A stretch of DNA of 64,000 bases. Source: Paraburkholderia sp. Tr-20389. Lineage in GTDB: Bacteria; Pseudomonadota; Gammaproteobacteria; Burkholderiales; Burkholderiaceae. Under the pieces are notes generated by a model that saw nothing but the letters and a program-made list of their open reading frames with translations, searched no databases and had not been told where the DNA came from. Positions within the stretch are counted from its first letter, which is position 1. Every line of letters starts with the position of its first letter. A program made the position numbers and the translations under genes. The stretch spans positions 62,001 through 126,000 of the forward strand of contig NZ_JAAGPD010000033.1 in the NCBI RefSeq assembly GCF_017104565.1. Reading direction: 5' to 3'. Shown one piece after another: positions 26,190 to 33,988 of this stretch.

Positions 26190-26262
26190 GGAAGGGCAAA
26201 ACCGGAGCGATCCGGCGACGCAAAGCTAAAGGGACTCCGCACAGGAGTTAGCCAGTTGCCCG
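26190..26262 (+). promoter_or_regulatory. Cyclic di-GMP-I (GEMM-I) riboswitch
   Basis: The leader carries the GEMM-I core in order. GGGCAA (26194-26199) pairs with TTGCCC (26256-26261) as P1. P2 is CCGGA (26202-26206) with TCCGG (26210-26214), hardly interrupted by a GCGA-type GNRA loop sharing flanking bases. The conserved GACGCAAAGC follows at 26217-26226. P3 comprises GCTAA with TTAGC (26248-26252) and CTCC (26235-26238) with GGAG (26244-26247). The GG of the GGGCAA segment retains the guanine that distinguishes c-di-GMP sensors from the A-containing cGAMP variants. It lies 60 bases upstream of a secreted spherulin-4-like protein. The family match is strong; an extra A after GGGCAAA is slightly atypical. 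Confidence 0.85.
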
Positions 26263-26316
26263 CTGTATCCGCAGCGGGCCAAACGATGGACGGCGAGACA
26301 CGCCGTCGTCAGGAGG
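26258..26316 (+). promoter_or_regulatory. Putative riboswitch expression platform and ribosome-binding site
   Basis: GCCCGCTG (26258-26265) pairs perfectly with CAGCGGGC (26272-26279) and shares bases 26258-26261 with the 3' strand of riboswitch P1, so the two helices exclude each other. A second hairpin, GACGGCG (26289-26295) with CGCCGTC (26301-26307), ends three bases before AGGAGG (26311-26316), the site used by the ATG at 26324. There is no T tract after either hairpin, which points to translational control or transcript stability rather than intrinsic termination. Confidence 0.5.
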
Positions 26317-26323
26317 CATCGAG

Positions 26324-27145
26324 ATGTTCAACGCTCGCACACCCGGTTCAGGGTCTCGCGCCATTCAATGGCTGCGTCGCGTCGCGTTGCTTGCAGTGGC
26401 ACCGCTTGCCATTGCCGCTCACGCGAACGCTTTCGCAGCCACTGTGCTGCCGCTGACCGTCCCCGCCTATTTCGATCCCGTCGGCAAGGGCGCCGGCTAC
26501 TGGAACGACCTCGCGACGACGGCGGCCAAAGTACCGACCACGGTCATTCTTAATCCCGATAGCGGCCCCGGCACGAATGCCGACGCGACCTATATCGCCG
26601 CAATCGGGAAAGTGCATGCAGCGGGCGGACGCGTGATCGGCTATGTGTCCACGTCGTACTCGAAGCGTTCGCTGTCGGCTGTCGCGACGGACATCAACCG
26701 CTATATCGCGCTCTATAAGATCGACGGTTTCTTCATCGACGAGATGACGTCGGATAGCGTGACGTCGCATATCCAGTTCTATCAGTCGATCTACAACTAC
26801 ATCAAAGGCTTGTCGCCTGCGTATTCGGTGACGGGCAATCCCGGCACGAACATTCCCGAACTCTACGCAAGCCTGCCCACGGCCGATCAGTTCGTCGTAT
26901 TCGAAGACTCGGCCAAACACTACGCGAGCTACGCGCCGGCGAAATGGCAAGCGGGCTATCCGGTGAAGCGCTTTGTGCACATGGTGTATGGCGCGACGGA
27001 GGCGCAGATGCCCGGCATCGTGTCGTACGCGGCGAAACATGGCGCAGGCAGCGTGTTCGTCACGTCGACGGGCTTGCCGAATCCGTACAAGAACCTGCCG
27101 TCGTGGTGGAGTCAGTTGGTGAGCAACGTGCTCGCGGTGAAATAA
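26324..27145 (+). CDS. Secreted spherulin-4 family protein (GH135-like)
   Basis: 273 residues with a clear signal peptide (basic RRVALLAVAPLAIAAHANAFA, cleavage near residue 38). The mature protein is a TIM-barrel-like spherulation-specific family 4 domain: LTVPAYFDPVG, VPTTVILNPDSGPG, GRVIGYVSTSYSKR, DGFFIDEMTSD (candidate catalytic acids) and ADQFVVFEDS. Fungal Sph3 of this family (GH135) cleaves galactosaminogalactan, and related domains occur in bacterial exopolysaccharide systems. The AGGAGG site lies 7 bases before the ATG. The c-di-GMP riboswitch in the leader suggests a role in biofilm matrix remodelling. A strong terminator follows, so it is monocistronic. Substrate is inference. Confidence 0.88.
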   Translation: MFNARTPGSGSRAIQWLRRVALLAVAPLAIAAHANAFAATVLPLTVPAYFDPVGKGAGYWNDLATTAAKVPTTVILNPDSGPGTNADATYIAAIGKVHAAGGRVIGYVSTSYSKRSLSAVATDINRYIALYKIDGFFIDEMTSDSVTSHIQFYQSIYNYIKGLSPAYSVTGNPGTNIPELYASLPTADQFVVFEDSAKHYASYAPAKWQAGYPVKRFVHMVYGATEAQMPGIVSYAAKHGAGSVFVTSTGLPNPYKNLPSWWSQLVSNVLAVK

Positions 27146-27196
27146 CCAAGAAGAAAAAGGGCGCTTCGCGCGCCTCTGCAGTCGATTGTCGAAGTA

Positions 27197-27228
27197 CGCC
27201 AGGCGCTGATGTGCCTGGCGTTTTTTTT
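27197..27228 (+). terminator. Strong Rho-independent terminator after the spherulin-4 gene
   Basis: CGCCAGGC (27197-27204) pairs perfectly with GCCTGGCG (27213-27220), followed by eight T residues (27221-27228). Confidence 0.93.
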
Positions 27229-27355
27229 GCGCGCGCCAGGTGATGTGCGCATGCGCTATCACGTTGAAGGAATACGCTTAGAATGCGAGCTGAATTGGAT
27301 TGCGTTCGACGCATCGAGGCGCAGCGATAGCGCCATCATCAACGGAGAGGATGTT

Positions 27356-28210
27356 GTGCAAGTTCTGAATCGTGTGCTTGCTTCGGCAAATCGCGTATTG
27401 CCCGCTGTGGGTGTCGCGCTAGGTGTTGCCCTGATGTCGAGCGCCGGCACGGCGGCGTACGCGGCATCGTCTGCCGCGCACAAGGCCAGCGAGTCGAAAG
27501 CGTCGAACGAAACGCAAGGCGCGCAAGAGACCCAAGAGGCGAGTGCCACGGCCACTCCCGACCGTTTTACGGCCGACGATCCCGTCAAGGTGCGCGACAT
27601 GCTCGCGAGCCAGATGCCCACGGCCGAGACGCATTCGCTCACCGACCGTCTGCGCAAGCTCGCGCGCGAACCATACGACCGCTTCGTGCACGGTCATGCG
27701 GCAACGGCGGAGAACGCGCAACGCACGTTTCTTTTCATGATTCCCGCGCCGCACGGCATCCTGTACCGGTCGAGCACGCACATGCTGAGCGTGAACGTGC
27801 CGCTTGCAAGCGACGACGATCCCGACGCCATCCAGCTCTATCAGAACATCGAAGGGCCGAGCGGACGCGGTCTCGTGATCGCGCCCGATGCAAAGGCCAA
27901 GGGCTTTATCCAGAAGATCGACTCGATCGAACTGGCAACGGAAGGCAAGCAGAAGACCACGGCGCGCGGCCGTCTGAAACTGACGCAAACGAGCTTCGAA
28001 CAGGCCGACGACAACTTCGCGATCGTGCTCGTGTGCACGCTCGAACCGCCATACTTGACAGAGGAGCGCGAGCACAGCGACCCCACCGACGAAGAGCCCA
28101 CCGACATCACACGGCGCACGTCGACGCTGCACGCGAACGTTCAGGCCGTATGGCTCGTGAACGCAAAGGACAACACGGTGCTCGCAAAAGGATTGCACCT
28201 GGCGAAGTAA
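27356..28210 (+). CDS. Secreted protein of unknown function
   Basis: 284 residues starting with GTG at 27356, chosen because GGAGAGG lies 5 bases upstream; the longer in-frame opening at 27209 has no ribosome-binding site and begins in the terminator of the previous gene. The signal peptide (LPAVGVALGVALMSSAGTAAYA) is followed by a Ser/Lys/Thr/Gln-rich spacer, then a folded part with TFLFMIPAPHGILYRSSTHMLSV and VWLVNAKDNTVLAKGLHLAK. The C-terminal half is rich in beta-strand-like segments. I do not recognise a family. The neighbouring secreted PRC-barrel protein on the same strand may be independent. Confidence 0.7.
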   Translation: MQVLNRVLASANRVLPAVGVALGVALMSSAGTAAYAASSAAHKASESKASNETQGAQETQEASATATPDRFTADDPVKVRDMLASQMPTAETHSLTDRLRKLAREPYDRFVHGHAATAENAQRTFLFMIPAPHGILYRSSTHMLSVNVPLASDDDPDAIQLYQNIEGPSGRGLVIAPDAKAKGFIQKIDSIELATEGKQKTTARGRLKLTQTSFEQADDNFAIVLVCTLEPPYLTEEREHSDPTDEEPTDITRRTSTLHANVQAVWLVNAKDNTVLAKGLHLAK

Positions 28211-28227
28211 AGGCTAAGCGATGCATC

Positions 28228-28245
28228 GTGCACGGCGCCGTGCAC
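28228..28245. repeat. Perfect 18-bp palindrome
   Basis: GTGCACGGCGCCGTGCAC is a perfect palindrome 18 bases after a stop codon. It could be a transcription-factor site or part of a hairpin; no T tract follows. Confidence 0.5.
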
Positions 28246-28358
28246 TTCCGAAATGGTGCATGTACCCTTCTGCGACGGTTTCTTTCTGATGAGGTAAGGT
28301 ATGTCGCTTCTCACAGCAGCGGCAGTTCCTCGCAACAATTCAAATCGGAGAATAAGCT

Positions 28359-28799
28359 ATGAAGGCAAAGTGGGCAGCGGTTCTGATCGCGGCATCGACG
28401 TTCGGCGTGATGTCCAGCCAGGCAAGCGCACAGGTGGCGGGTTCGCAGACTATCGGCGTGACCGTCGAGCAGGAAGCGATCATCATCAACGGCTGGAGTG
28501 CGAAGAAGAGCCTGCTCGGTAAGCCGATCTACAACGAGGAGGGCCAGAAGGTCGGCGTGCTCCACGACATCATCATTTCGCCGGACAACGCGGCTTCGTT
28601 CGCGATCGTCGCAGCGCATCAGTTCCTCGGCGTGTCGCAGCATGACGTCGCCGTGCCGCTCTCGCAGATCGACTATTCGGCTGGCAAGCTGGTGTGGGCA
28701 GGCGCGACGAAGGATGCCGTGAAGTCGATTCCGGCGTTCCAGTATGCGAAGGTCCGCGCGACGCCGATGGCTCGTAAGGAATACAGCGAGCATCACTGA
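28359..28799 (+). CDS. Secreted PRC-barrel domain protein
   Basis: 146 residues. Signal peptide VLIAASTFGVMSSQASA, with cleavage after ASA near residue 24. The mature part is a PRC-barrel: KKSLLGKPIYNEEGQKVGVLHDIIISPDNAASFAIVAAHQFLGVSQHDVAVPLSQIDY. Periplasmic PRC-barrel proteins are common in Burkholderiaceae and are probably small-molecule or protein-binding modules, often stress-induced; no specific role can be given. The ATG follows CGGAGAATAAGCT. It is followed by a bidirectional terminator shared with the convergent sigma-factor gene. Confidence 0.85.
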   Translation: MKAKWAAVLIAASTFGVMSSQASAQVAGSQTIGVTVEQEAIIINGWSAKKSLLGKPIYNEEGQKVGVLHDIIISPDNAASFAIVAAHQFLGVSQHDVAVPLSQIDYSAGKLVWAGATKDAVKSIPAFQYAKVRATPMARKEYSEHH

Positions 28800-28840
28800 G
28801 CGCTGAACGCGGCTCGCGTGAGCGGACCGTGGAGATGAAA

Positions 28841-28879
28841 AAATGCGCGGCAGCCCTGAGGCTGCCGCGCTTTTGTTTT
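28841..28879. terminator. Bidirectional Rho-independent terminator
   Basis: GCGCGGCAGCC (28845-28855) pairs with GGCTGCCGCGC (28860-28870) around CTGA. TTTTGTTTT follows on the plus strand and a T run (from 28837-28843) on the minus strand, so it serves both convergent genes. Confidence 0.92.
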
Positions 28880-28930
28880 GAAGCTGCTTTAGCAGCGGGC
28901 CGCATGCGTGAACAGCAGCGGCCAGGCGCA

Positions 28931-30928
28931 TCAGCTGCGTTCGAGGAACGGGCGCAGCTTGTCCGCGCGGCTCGGGTGATTGAGCTTGCGGATCGCCTTG
29001 CCTTCGATCTGGCGGATACGCTCGCGCGTCACGTCGAACTGGCGGCCCACTTCTTCGAGCGTCAGTTCCGAAGCCGTGTCGATGCCGTAACGCATACGCA
29101 ACACCTTCGCTTCGCGCGGCGTGAGCGCGTCGAGGGCTTCGTCGATCGCGCGGCGCATGTTCGCATGCACAGCGGCGTCGGCGGGCGACGTTGCCGACGT
29201 GTCTTCGATCATGTCGCCGAGCGTCGTGTCGGCATCTTCACCGACGGGCGAATCCAGCGATGCCGGATTCTTCGCGATCTTCAGGATGCTGCGGATCTTC
29301 GCTTCAGGCATGTCCATGCGTTCGGCGAGCACGGACGGATGCGGCTCCTGACCCGTTTGCTGCACGATCTCGCGCTGGATGCGGTTCAGCTTGTTGATCG
29401 ACTCGATCATGTGAACCGGCACACGAATGGTGCGCGCCTGGTCGGCGATCGCGCGCGTGATGGCCTGACGGACCCACCACGTTGCGTACGTCGAGAACTT
29501 CCAGCCGCGACGGTATTCGAACTTGTCCACCGCCTTCATCAGGCCGATGTTGCCTTCCTGGATCAGATCGAGGAAGTGCATGCCGCGATTCACGTACTTC
29601 TTCGCGATCGAGATCACGAGACGCAGGTTCGCTTCGATCATCTCGCGCTTGGCCTGACGCATCTTCGATTCAGCCGAGCCGAGCTGCTTGTTGATCTGCT
29701 TCAGTTGCTGCAGCGGCAGCGCGATCGACGCTTCGATGTCGACGAGCTTCTGCTGTTCCGACTGGATGGCGGGCAGGTGACGCTCGAGGGCCGGGCCGTA
29801 GGTCTTCGACTTCGCGGCGATGCGCATCGTCCAGTCGAGATCCGTTTCGTTACCCGGGAACGACTCGACGAACGCTTCGCGCGGCATGTCGCAGCGGTCC
29901 ACCGCGATCTGCAGGATGCTGCGTTCGATCGCGCGAACCTGCGCAACCTGCGCCTGCACTTCCGCGCAGAGACGGTCGATGGTCTTCGCCGTGAAGCGGA
30001 TCGGCGTGAGTTCCTGCTGGATCGATTCGCGCAGATTCGCGATGGCCGTGGCGCGGCGCTTGTCCGTGACGGGCATGTCGGGGACGCTGGCGAACAGCGC
30101 GCGCACGCGCTCGAAAATCGCGAGGCTGTCCGCCGTCAGCTGTTCGAGGCGCGCGGCATTGGCTTTTTCGCCGCCGTCGTCGGAGAGATCGCCGTCTTCG
30201 TCGTCGGACTCGTCGTCCGAGGCGCTCGCGTCGAGTTCTTCTTCAGCGGCTGCGTCGGCTGCGTCGTCGTCGAGTTCGGCGGCTTCGCTCGCGTCGCTGA
30301 TGCCGTCGACCAGCTCGTCGATGCGGATTTCGCCCGCAACCACGCGGTCGACGTCCGAGAGAATCGTCGAGATGATGGACGGGCACATCGCGATGGCTTG
30401 CACCATGTCCTGCAGGCCGCCTTCGATGCGCTTGGCGATTTCGATTTCGCCGGCGCGCGTCAGCAGCTCGCTCGCGCCCATTTCACGCATGTACATGCGG
30501 ACCGGGTCGGTAGTGCGGCCGAATTCGGAGTCGACGGTGGACAGCGCGACTTCGGCTTCTTCATCGGCCTGATCGTCCGATGCGGCAGCCGATGGGCCGT
30601 CGTTCAGCAACAGCGTTTCCGCGTCGGGCGCCGTTTCGTACACGGAAACGCCCATTTCGCCGAACGTGCTGACGATGGTTTCCATCGCGGCCGTTTCGGT
30701 GAAATTGTCGGGAAGGTGGTCGTTGATGTCGGCGTGCGTCAAATAGCCGCGCTCGCGGCCCAGCGCGATCAGCGCGCGCATCTGACGTTGACGTTCTTCA
30801 GCGAGAGATTCCATCAAGGCCATGTCTTGCGGCGCGGAGGCAGGTTGTGCCTTGGCCTTTGCTGCGCGCTTGGGCGCTTTCGCTGCGGTGGTTTCGAACT
30901 GGGAGTTGTCCCGGTCAAGCTTTGCCAA
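28931..30928 (-). CDS. rpoD: RpoD-type primary sigma factor paralogue
   Basis: 665-residue sigma-70 factor. After a basic N-terminal tail, region 1.1 ([20 protein letters not shown]) is followed by 1.2 ([30 protein letters not shown]). An acidic insert lies at about 235-290 ([16 protein letters not shown]). Region 2 reads [20 protein letters not shown], then [20 protein letters not shown] and [14 protein letters not shown]; region 4.2 reads [20 protein letters not shown]. The start is TTG at 30928, six bases after GAGGAG; no upstream ATG has a site. It lies apart from dnaG/rpsU, the usual rpoD neighbours, and is followed by its own terminator, so it may be a second RpoD rather than the housekeeping copy. 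Promoter-reading residues look intact. Confidence 0.9.
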   Translation of the reverse strand: MAKLDRDNSQFETTAAKAPKRAAKAKAQPASAPQDMALMESLAEERQRQMRALIALGRERGYLTHADINDHLPDNFTETAAMETIVSTFGEMGVSVYETAPDAETLLLNDGPSAAASDDQADEEAEVALSTVDSEFGRTTDPVRMYMREMGASELLTRAGEIEIAKRIEGGLQDMVQAIAMCPSIISTILSDVDRVVAGEIRIDELVDGISDASEAAELDDDAADAAAEEELDASASDDESDDEDGDLSDDGGEKANAARLEQLTADSLAIFERVRALFASVPDMPVTDKRRATAIANLRESIQQELTPIRFTAKTIDRLCAEVQAQVAQVRAIERSILQIAVDRCDMPREAFVESFPGNETDLDWTMRIAAKSKTYGPALERHLPAIQSEQQKLVDIEASIALPLQQLKQINKQLGSAESKMRQAKREMIEANLRLVISIAKKYVNRGMHFLDLIQEGNIGLMKAVDKFEYRRGWKFSTYATWWVRQAITRAIADQARTIRVPVHMIESINKLNRIQREIVQQTGQEPHPSVLAERMDMPEAKIRSILKIAKNPASLDSPVGEDADTTLGDMIEDTSATSPADAAVHANMRRAIDEALDALTPREAKVLRMRYGIDTASELTLEEVGRQFDVTRERIRQIEGKAIRKLNHPSRADKLRPFLERS

Positions 30929-31194
30929 TACGTTCTCCTCGGCAGGCTGTTTCGCTACCCCGCGCGCACGCGCGCGGCAGGTGACGTGACCTGTCGGATC
31001 GTGAGGGAGGGCGGGGTGTTGCACGAATCGATTGGCGCGGACCGCTTGGGAGCCTGGCTTGGGAGCCTGTTCGGAAGCCCAGTCGGAACACAGTTCGACG
31101 CGTGCAGAAAAGTGAATCTGCAAGTATAGCAAGAAATGTGGTGCAGTGCACCAGTTTTATGCAACTGCATATGCCCCATGCTGGTGCGCGATCC

Positions 31195-31506
31195 TCAGCG
31201 GTTGCGGGACAGATCGGAGGCGACGACGCCCGCCAGCGCCGCAACCAGCAGGCAGCCGACCGTCAGCAGGGTCTTGGCGACGGCCACGGACACGTGTTCC
31301 GGTCCGATCACGGCGAACACGCCGACCAGCAGCCCGACGGCCGACAGCGCGAACATCGCCCACGGCATTCCGCCGTGCTTCGCGGATTCCTTGCGCGCAC
31401 AGGCGTCCTGCGCGCGTTCCGGCTCGGGAACGGTAGACGGGGTAGGCACGGCAGGCGCTTTCGACGACGAGGAGATAGAACCTATCTTATGCGACGCATC
31501 GTTCAT
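31195..31506 (-). CDS. Small inner-membrane protein, unknown function
   Basis: 103 residues from ATG at 31506 (MNDASHKIG); a longer start at 31554 exists. A Ser/Pro-rich cytoplasmic segment with Arg/Lys/Glu (PEPERAQDACARKESAKHG) is followed by two hydrophobic helices: PWAMFALSAVGLLVGVFAVI and VAKTLLTVGCLLVAALAGVV. The short hairpin topology is typical of many small Burkholderia membrane proteins of unknown role. No domain is recognised. Confidence 0.6.
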   Translation of the reverse strand: MNDASHKIGSISSSSKAPAVPTPSTVPEPERAQDACARKESAKHGGMPWAMFALSAVGLLVGVFAVIGPEHVSVAVAKTLLTVGCLLVAALAGVVASDLSRNR

Positions 31507-31679
31507 TTCGACTACGTGTTTCTTTCGAACCGGTAACTGGATGGGTGGACGCATGCCTCTGGCGGGCGGCCGCGCGGCAGGTCCATCATGTTATGACATA
31601 ACGGCATGGGCGTCAGCGCGGGAGGCAGGGGTGTGCAGAAGTACAACGCGGCGCGGGAGGAAATGGTTTACACGCGGGT

Positions 31680-31985
31680 TCACATGGGCGGTGGTGCGGC
31701 CGTTCTGGTCTGGCGGCGCGCTTCGGCCGCTTCGCTGACGTCCCAGAACGACAGCACCTGCACCGAGAGCCTGCAGCGATGCCAGTACATGCCGTGCAGA
31801 CGTCGGCGTATGTAGTTCAGCGCCGTCCAGTTGGCGCCCTTGATGGCGATGAGCGCGGCGGGACGCTCGTCGGCCTCGCCGACCAGTTCGATATCGCTGC
31901 AATCCGCGTGTGAATAGCGGTAGACGAGAGTCTTGATTTCGTCGAGTGAAGCTTTTTGCGGCAGGCCGCTGATCAGAAGTTTCAT
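31680..31985 (-). CDS. Small RRM-like RNA-binding protein candidate
   Basis: 101 residues. The N-terminal part follows an RNA-recognition-motif pattern: a first strand KLLISGLPQKAS (like the RNP2 strand before a helix), a helix LDEIKTLVYRYS, strand DIELVGEADERPAALIAIKG, a helix TALNYIRRRLHGMYWHRCRL and a final strand LSVQVLSFWD. The aromatic residues usual in RNP1 are not obvious, so nucleic-acid binding is inferred from fold pattern only. The start is ATG at 31985. It lies 21 bases downstream of the fabI stop on the same strand and could be the last gene of the DUF3141 operon. Confidence 0.6.
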   Translation of the reverse strand: MKLLISGLPQKASLDEIKTLVYRYSHADCSDIELVGEADERPAALIAIKGANWTALNYIRRRLHGMYWHRCRLSVQVLSFWDVSEAAEARRQTRTAAPPPM

Positions 31986-32006
31986 GCAATGAACAAATGA
32001 GCCGTT

Positions 32007-32786
32007 TCAGCCGATGATGCTCACGCCGCCGTCGACGAAGACCGTGTTGCCCGTCATCCGGCGCGCGTACGGCGTCGCGAGGAATGCGCAGGTGTAGCCG
32101 ACGTCCATGATGTCGACGAGTTCGCCGATGGGCGCGCGTTCAGCCGCTTCATTGAGCAGCAGGTCGAAGTCCTTTAATCCCGATGCGGCGCGGGTCTTCA
32201 GCGGTCCCGGCGAAACGGGATGCACGCGGATGCGCTTCGGGCCGAGTTCGTGCGCGAGATAGCGGCACGATGCTTCGAGCGCCGCCTTCACGGGCCCCAT
32301 CAGATCGTAGTTCGGCACGACGCGCGACGCGCCCAGATAGCTCATCGCGAACAGCGACCCGCCGTCGTCCATCAGCGGCGCGGCGAGACGCGCCATGCGG
32401 ATGAACGAATGACACGAGATGTCCATCGCGACCGAAAAGCCTTCCGGCGAACTGTTCAGCAGGCCGCCCTGCAGGTCGGCCTTCGGCGCGAAGGCGATCG
32501 AATGCACGGCGACGTCGAGCCGTCCCCAAGTGGTGCGCACGGCGTCGAAAACGGCTTCGAGTTCGCCGGGCTTCGACACGTCGAGCGGCAGCAGCAACGA
32601 CGCACCGAGTTCCTGCGCGAGCGGCTCGACGTACGGCTTCGCCTTGTCGTTCAGATACGTGATCGCCAGTTCGGCGCCTAGCTCGCGAAACGCGCGCGCG
32701 CAACCGTATGCGATGGAATGCTCGTTGGCGATGCCGACGATCAGCGCTTTGCTGCCTGCCAGTACCTGTCCCGTGGGCCTTTCCAT
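32007..32786 (-). CDS. fabI: Enoyl-[acyl-carrier-protein] reductase, FabI type
   Basis: 259-residue short-chain dehydrogenase of the FabI group, reducing trans-2-enoyl-ACP with NADH. The nucleotide site reads ALIVGIANEHSIAYG, the catalytic region SYLGASRVVPNYDLMGPVKAALE contains the Y-x6-K pair, and the C-terminus has SPGPLKTRAASGLKDF as in FabI. The start at 32786 lies almost on the ackA stop codon (2 bases between), so translation is coupled to the acetate kinase. Position in an acetate/PHA-like operon instead of a fatty-acid cluster suggests an accessory FabI, perhaps an enoyl-CoA/ACP reductase acting as a redox sink. Confidence 0.9.
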   Translation of the reverse strand: MERPTGQVLAGSKALIVGIANEHSIAYGCARAFRELGAELAITYLNDKAKPYVEPLAQELGASLLLPLDVSKPGELEAVFDAVRTTWGRLDVAVHSIAFAPKADLQGGLLNSSPEGFSVAMDISCHSFIRMARLAAPLMDDGGSLFAMSYLGASRVVPNYDLMGPVKAALEASCRYLAHELGPKRIRVHPVSPGPLKTRAASGLKDFDLLLNEAAERAPIGELVDIMDVGYTCAFLATPYARRMTGNTVFVDGGVSIIG

Positions 32787-32788
32787 GT

Positions 32789-33970
32789 TTAGCTCTCCAG
32801 CCGGCCGAGTGCGTGCCGGGCGATCATCAGTTCTTCGTTGGTCGGAATCACCCAGACGTCGACGGCGCTTTTCGCATCGCTGATGCACGGACCGTGACGC
32901 TGGTTCGCCGCTTCGTCGATCGATACGCCGAGCCACGCGGCCAGCTCGCCGACGCGCTTGCGCACCGGGTCCGCGCGTTCGCCGATGCCCGCGGTGAAGA
33001 CGATCGCGTCGAGTCCGCCGAGCGCGGCCGCGAGCGAGCCGAGTTCGCGCGAGATGCGGTAGCAGAACAGTTCGACGGCTTCGGCGGCTTTCGGGTCGTC
33101 GCTGGCGAGCAGCGTGCGCATGTCGCTGGAAATGCCCGATACGCCGAGCAAACCCGAGCGCTTGTAGAGCAGCGATTCGATCGCGCGCGCGTCCATGTTC
33201 GCTTCTTCGAGCATCCACAGCACGACGCCGGGATCGAGGCTGCCCGAACGCGTGCCCATCACGAGCCCTTCGACGGCTGTGAAGCCCATCGTGCTCGCGA
33301 TGCTCTTGCAGCCATCGAAGGCCGCCATGCTCGCGCCGTTGCCCAGATGCAGCACGACGGTCTTGCCTTTGGCCGCGCGTTCGTCGACTTGCGGCAGCAC
33401 GCTCGCGATGTACTCGTACGACAGCCCGTGAAAACCGTAACGCCGCACGCCACGGCTCGTGATGTCGGGCGGCAGCGCGAAGCGCGTCGCGACGGCGGGC
33501 TGCGTGTGATGGAACGCGGTATCGAAGCACGCGATCTGCGGCACGTTCGTGTTGCGCGCCATGATCGAACGGATGGCCGCGAGATTGTGCGGCTGATGCA
33601 GCGGCGCAAGCGGCACGAGCGCTTCGAGTTCTTGCATCACCTTCGCATCGACGCGCACCGGCTCGGAATATTTGTCGCCGCCATGCACGACGCGATGGCC
33701 GACCGCGAGCAACGTAGCGCGGCCTTCGCCGTGGCTGCGCAGCCAGTCGAGCAGAAACGCGATCGCATTGTCATGTCCCAGCTGCTCGCCTTCGGGCCAG
33801 CGCTTGTCTTCGATGACTTCGCCGTTTTGCCGCTTCGCCGTGAAGCGCGGGTTCGTGTAGATCTCTTCGAGCTTGCCGCCTGCGATGGGTTCGAGTTGCG
33901 CGCCCTCTGCGCGGAACGCATGAAACTTGATGCTAGACGAACCCGCGTTGATGACGAGAATGACGTCCAT
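32789..33970 (-). CDS. ackA: Acetate kinase
   Basis: 393-residue acetate/propionate kinase interconverting acetyl phosphate + ADP with acetate + ATP. The ASKHA-fold motifs are present: VINAGSSSIKF at the N-terminus, GHRVVHGGDKY, the catalytic FDTAFHHTQP, YGFHGLSYEY, HLGNGASMAAF and FTAGIGER. Length is normal. It sits between pta (18 bases upstream) and fabI (2 bases downstream) on the same strand. Together with Pta it converts acetyl-CoA to acetate with substrate-level ATP formation, useful when respiration is limited. Confidence 0.95.
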   Translation of the reverse strand: MDVILVINAGSSSIKFHAFRAEGAQLEPIAGGKLEEIYTNPRFTAKRQNGEVIEDKRWPEGEQLGHDNAIAFLLDWLRSHGEGRATLLAVGHRVVHGGDKYSEPVRVDAKVMQELEALVPLAPLHQPHNLAAIRSIMARNTNVPQIACFDTAFHHTQPAVATRFALPPDITSRGVRRYGFHGLSYEYIASVLPQVDERAAKGKTVVLHLGNGASMAAFDGCKSIASTMGFTAVEGLVMGTRSGSLDPGVVLWMLEEANMDARAIESLLYKRSGLLGVSGISSDMRTLLASDDPKAAEAVELFCYRISRELGSLAAALGGLDAIVFTAGIGERADPVRKRVGELAAWLGVSIDEAANQRHGPCISDAKSAVDVWVIPTNEELMIARHALGRLES

Positions 33971-33988
33971 GCAATGCCCCGAGACGTA

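Noticed and set aside
28829-31129. Long open frame of 766 codons antisense to rpoD
   Set aside because: It mirrors the sigma factor codon by codon in a GC-rich gene, encodes His/Arg/Asp-rich sequence with no motif and has no ribosome-binding site.
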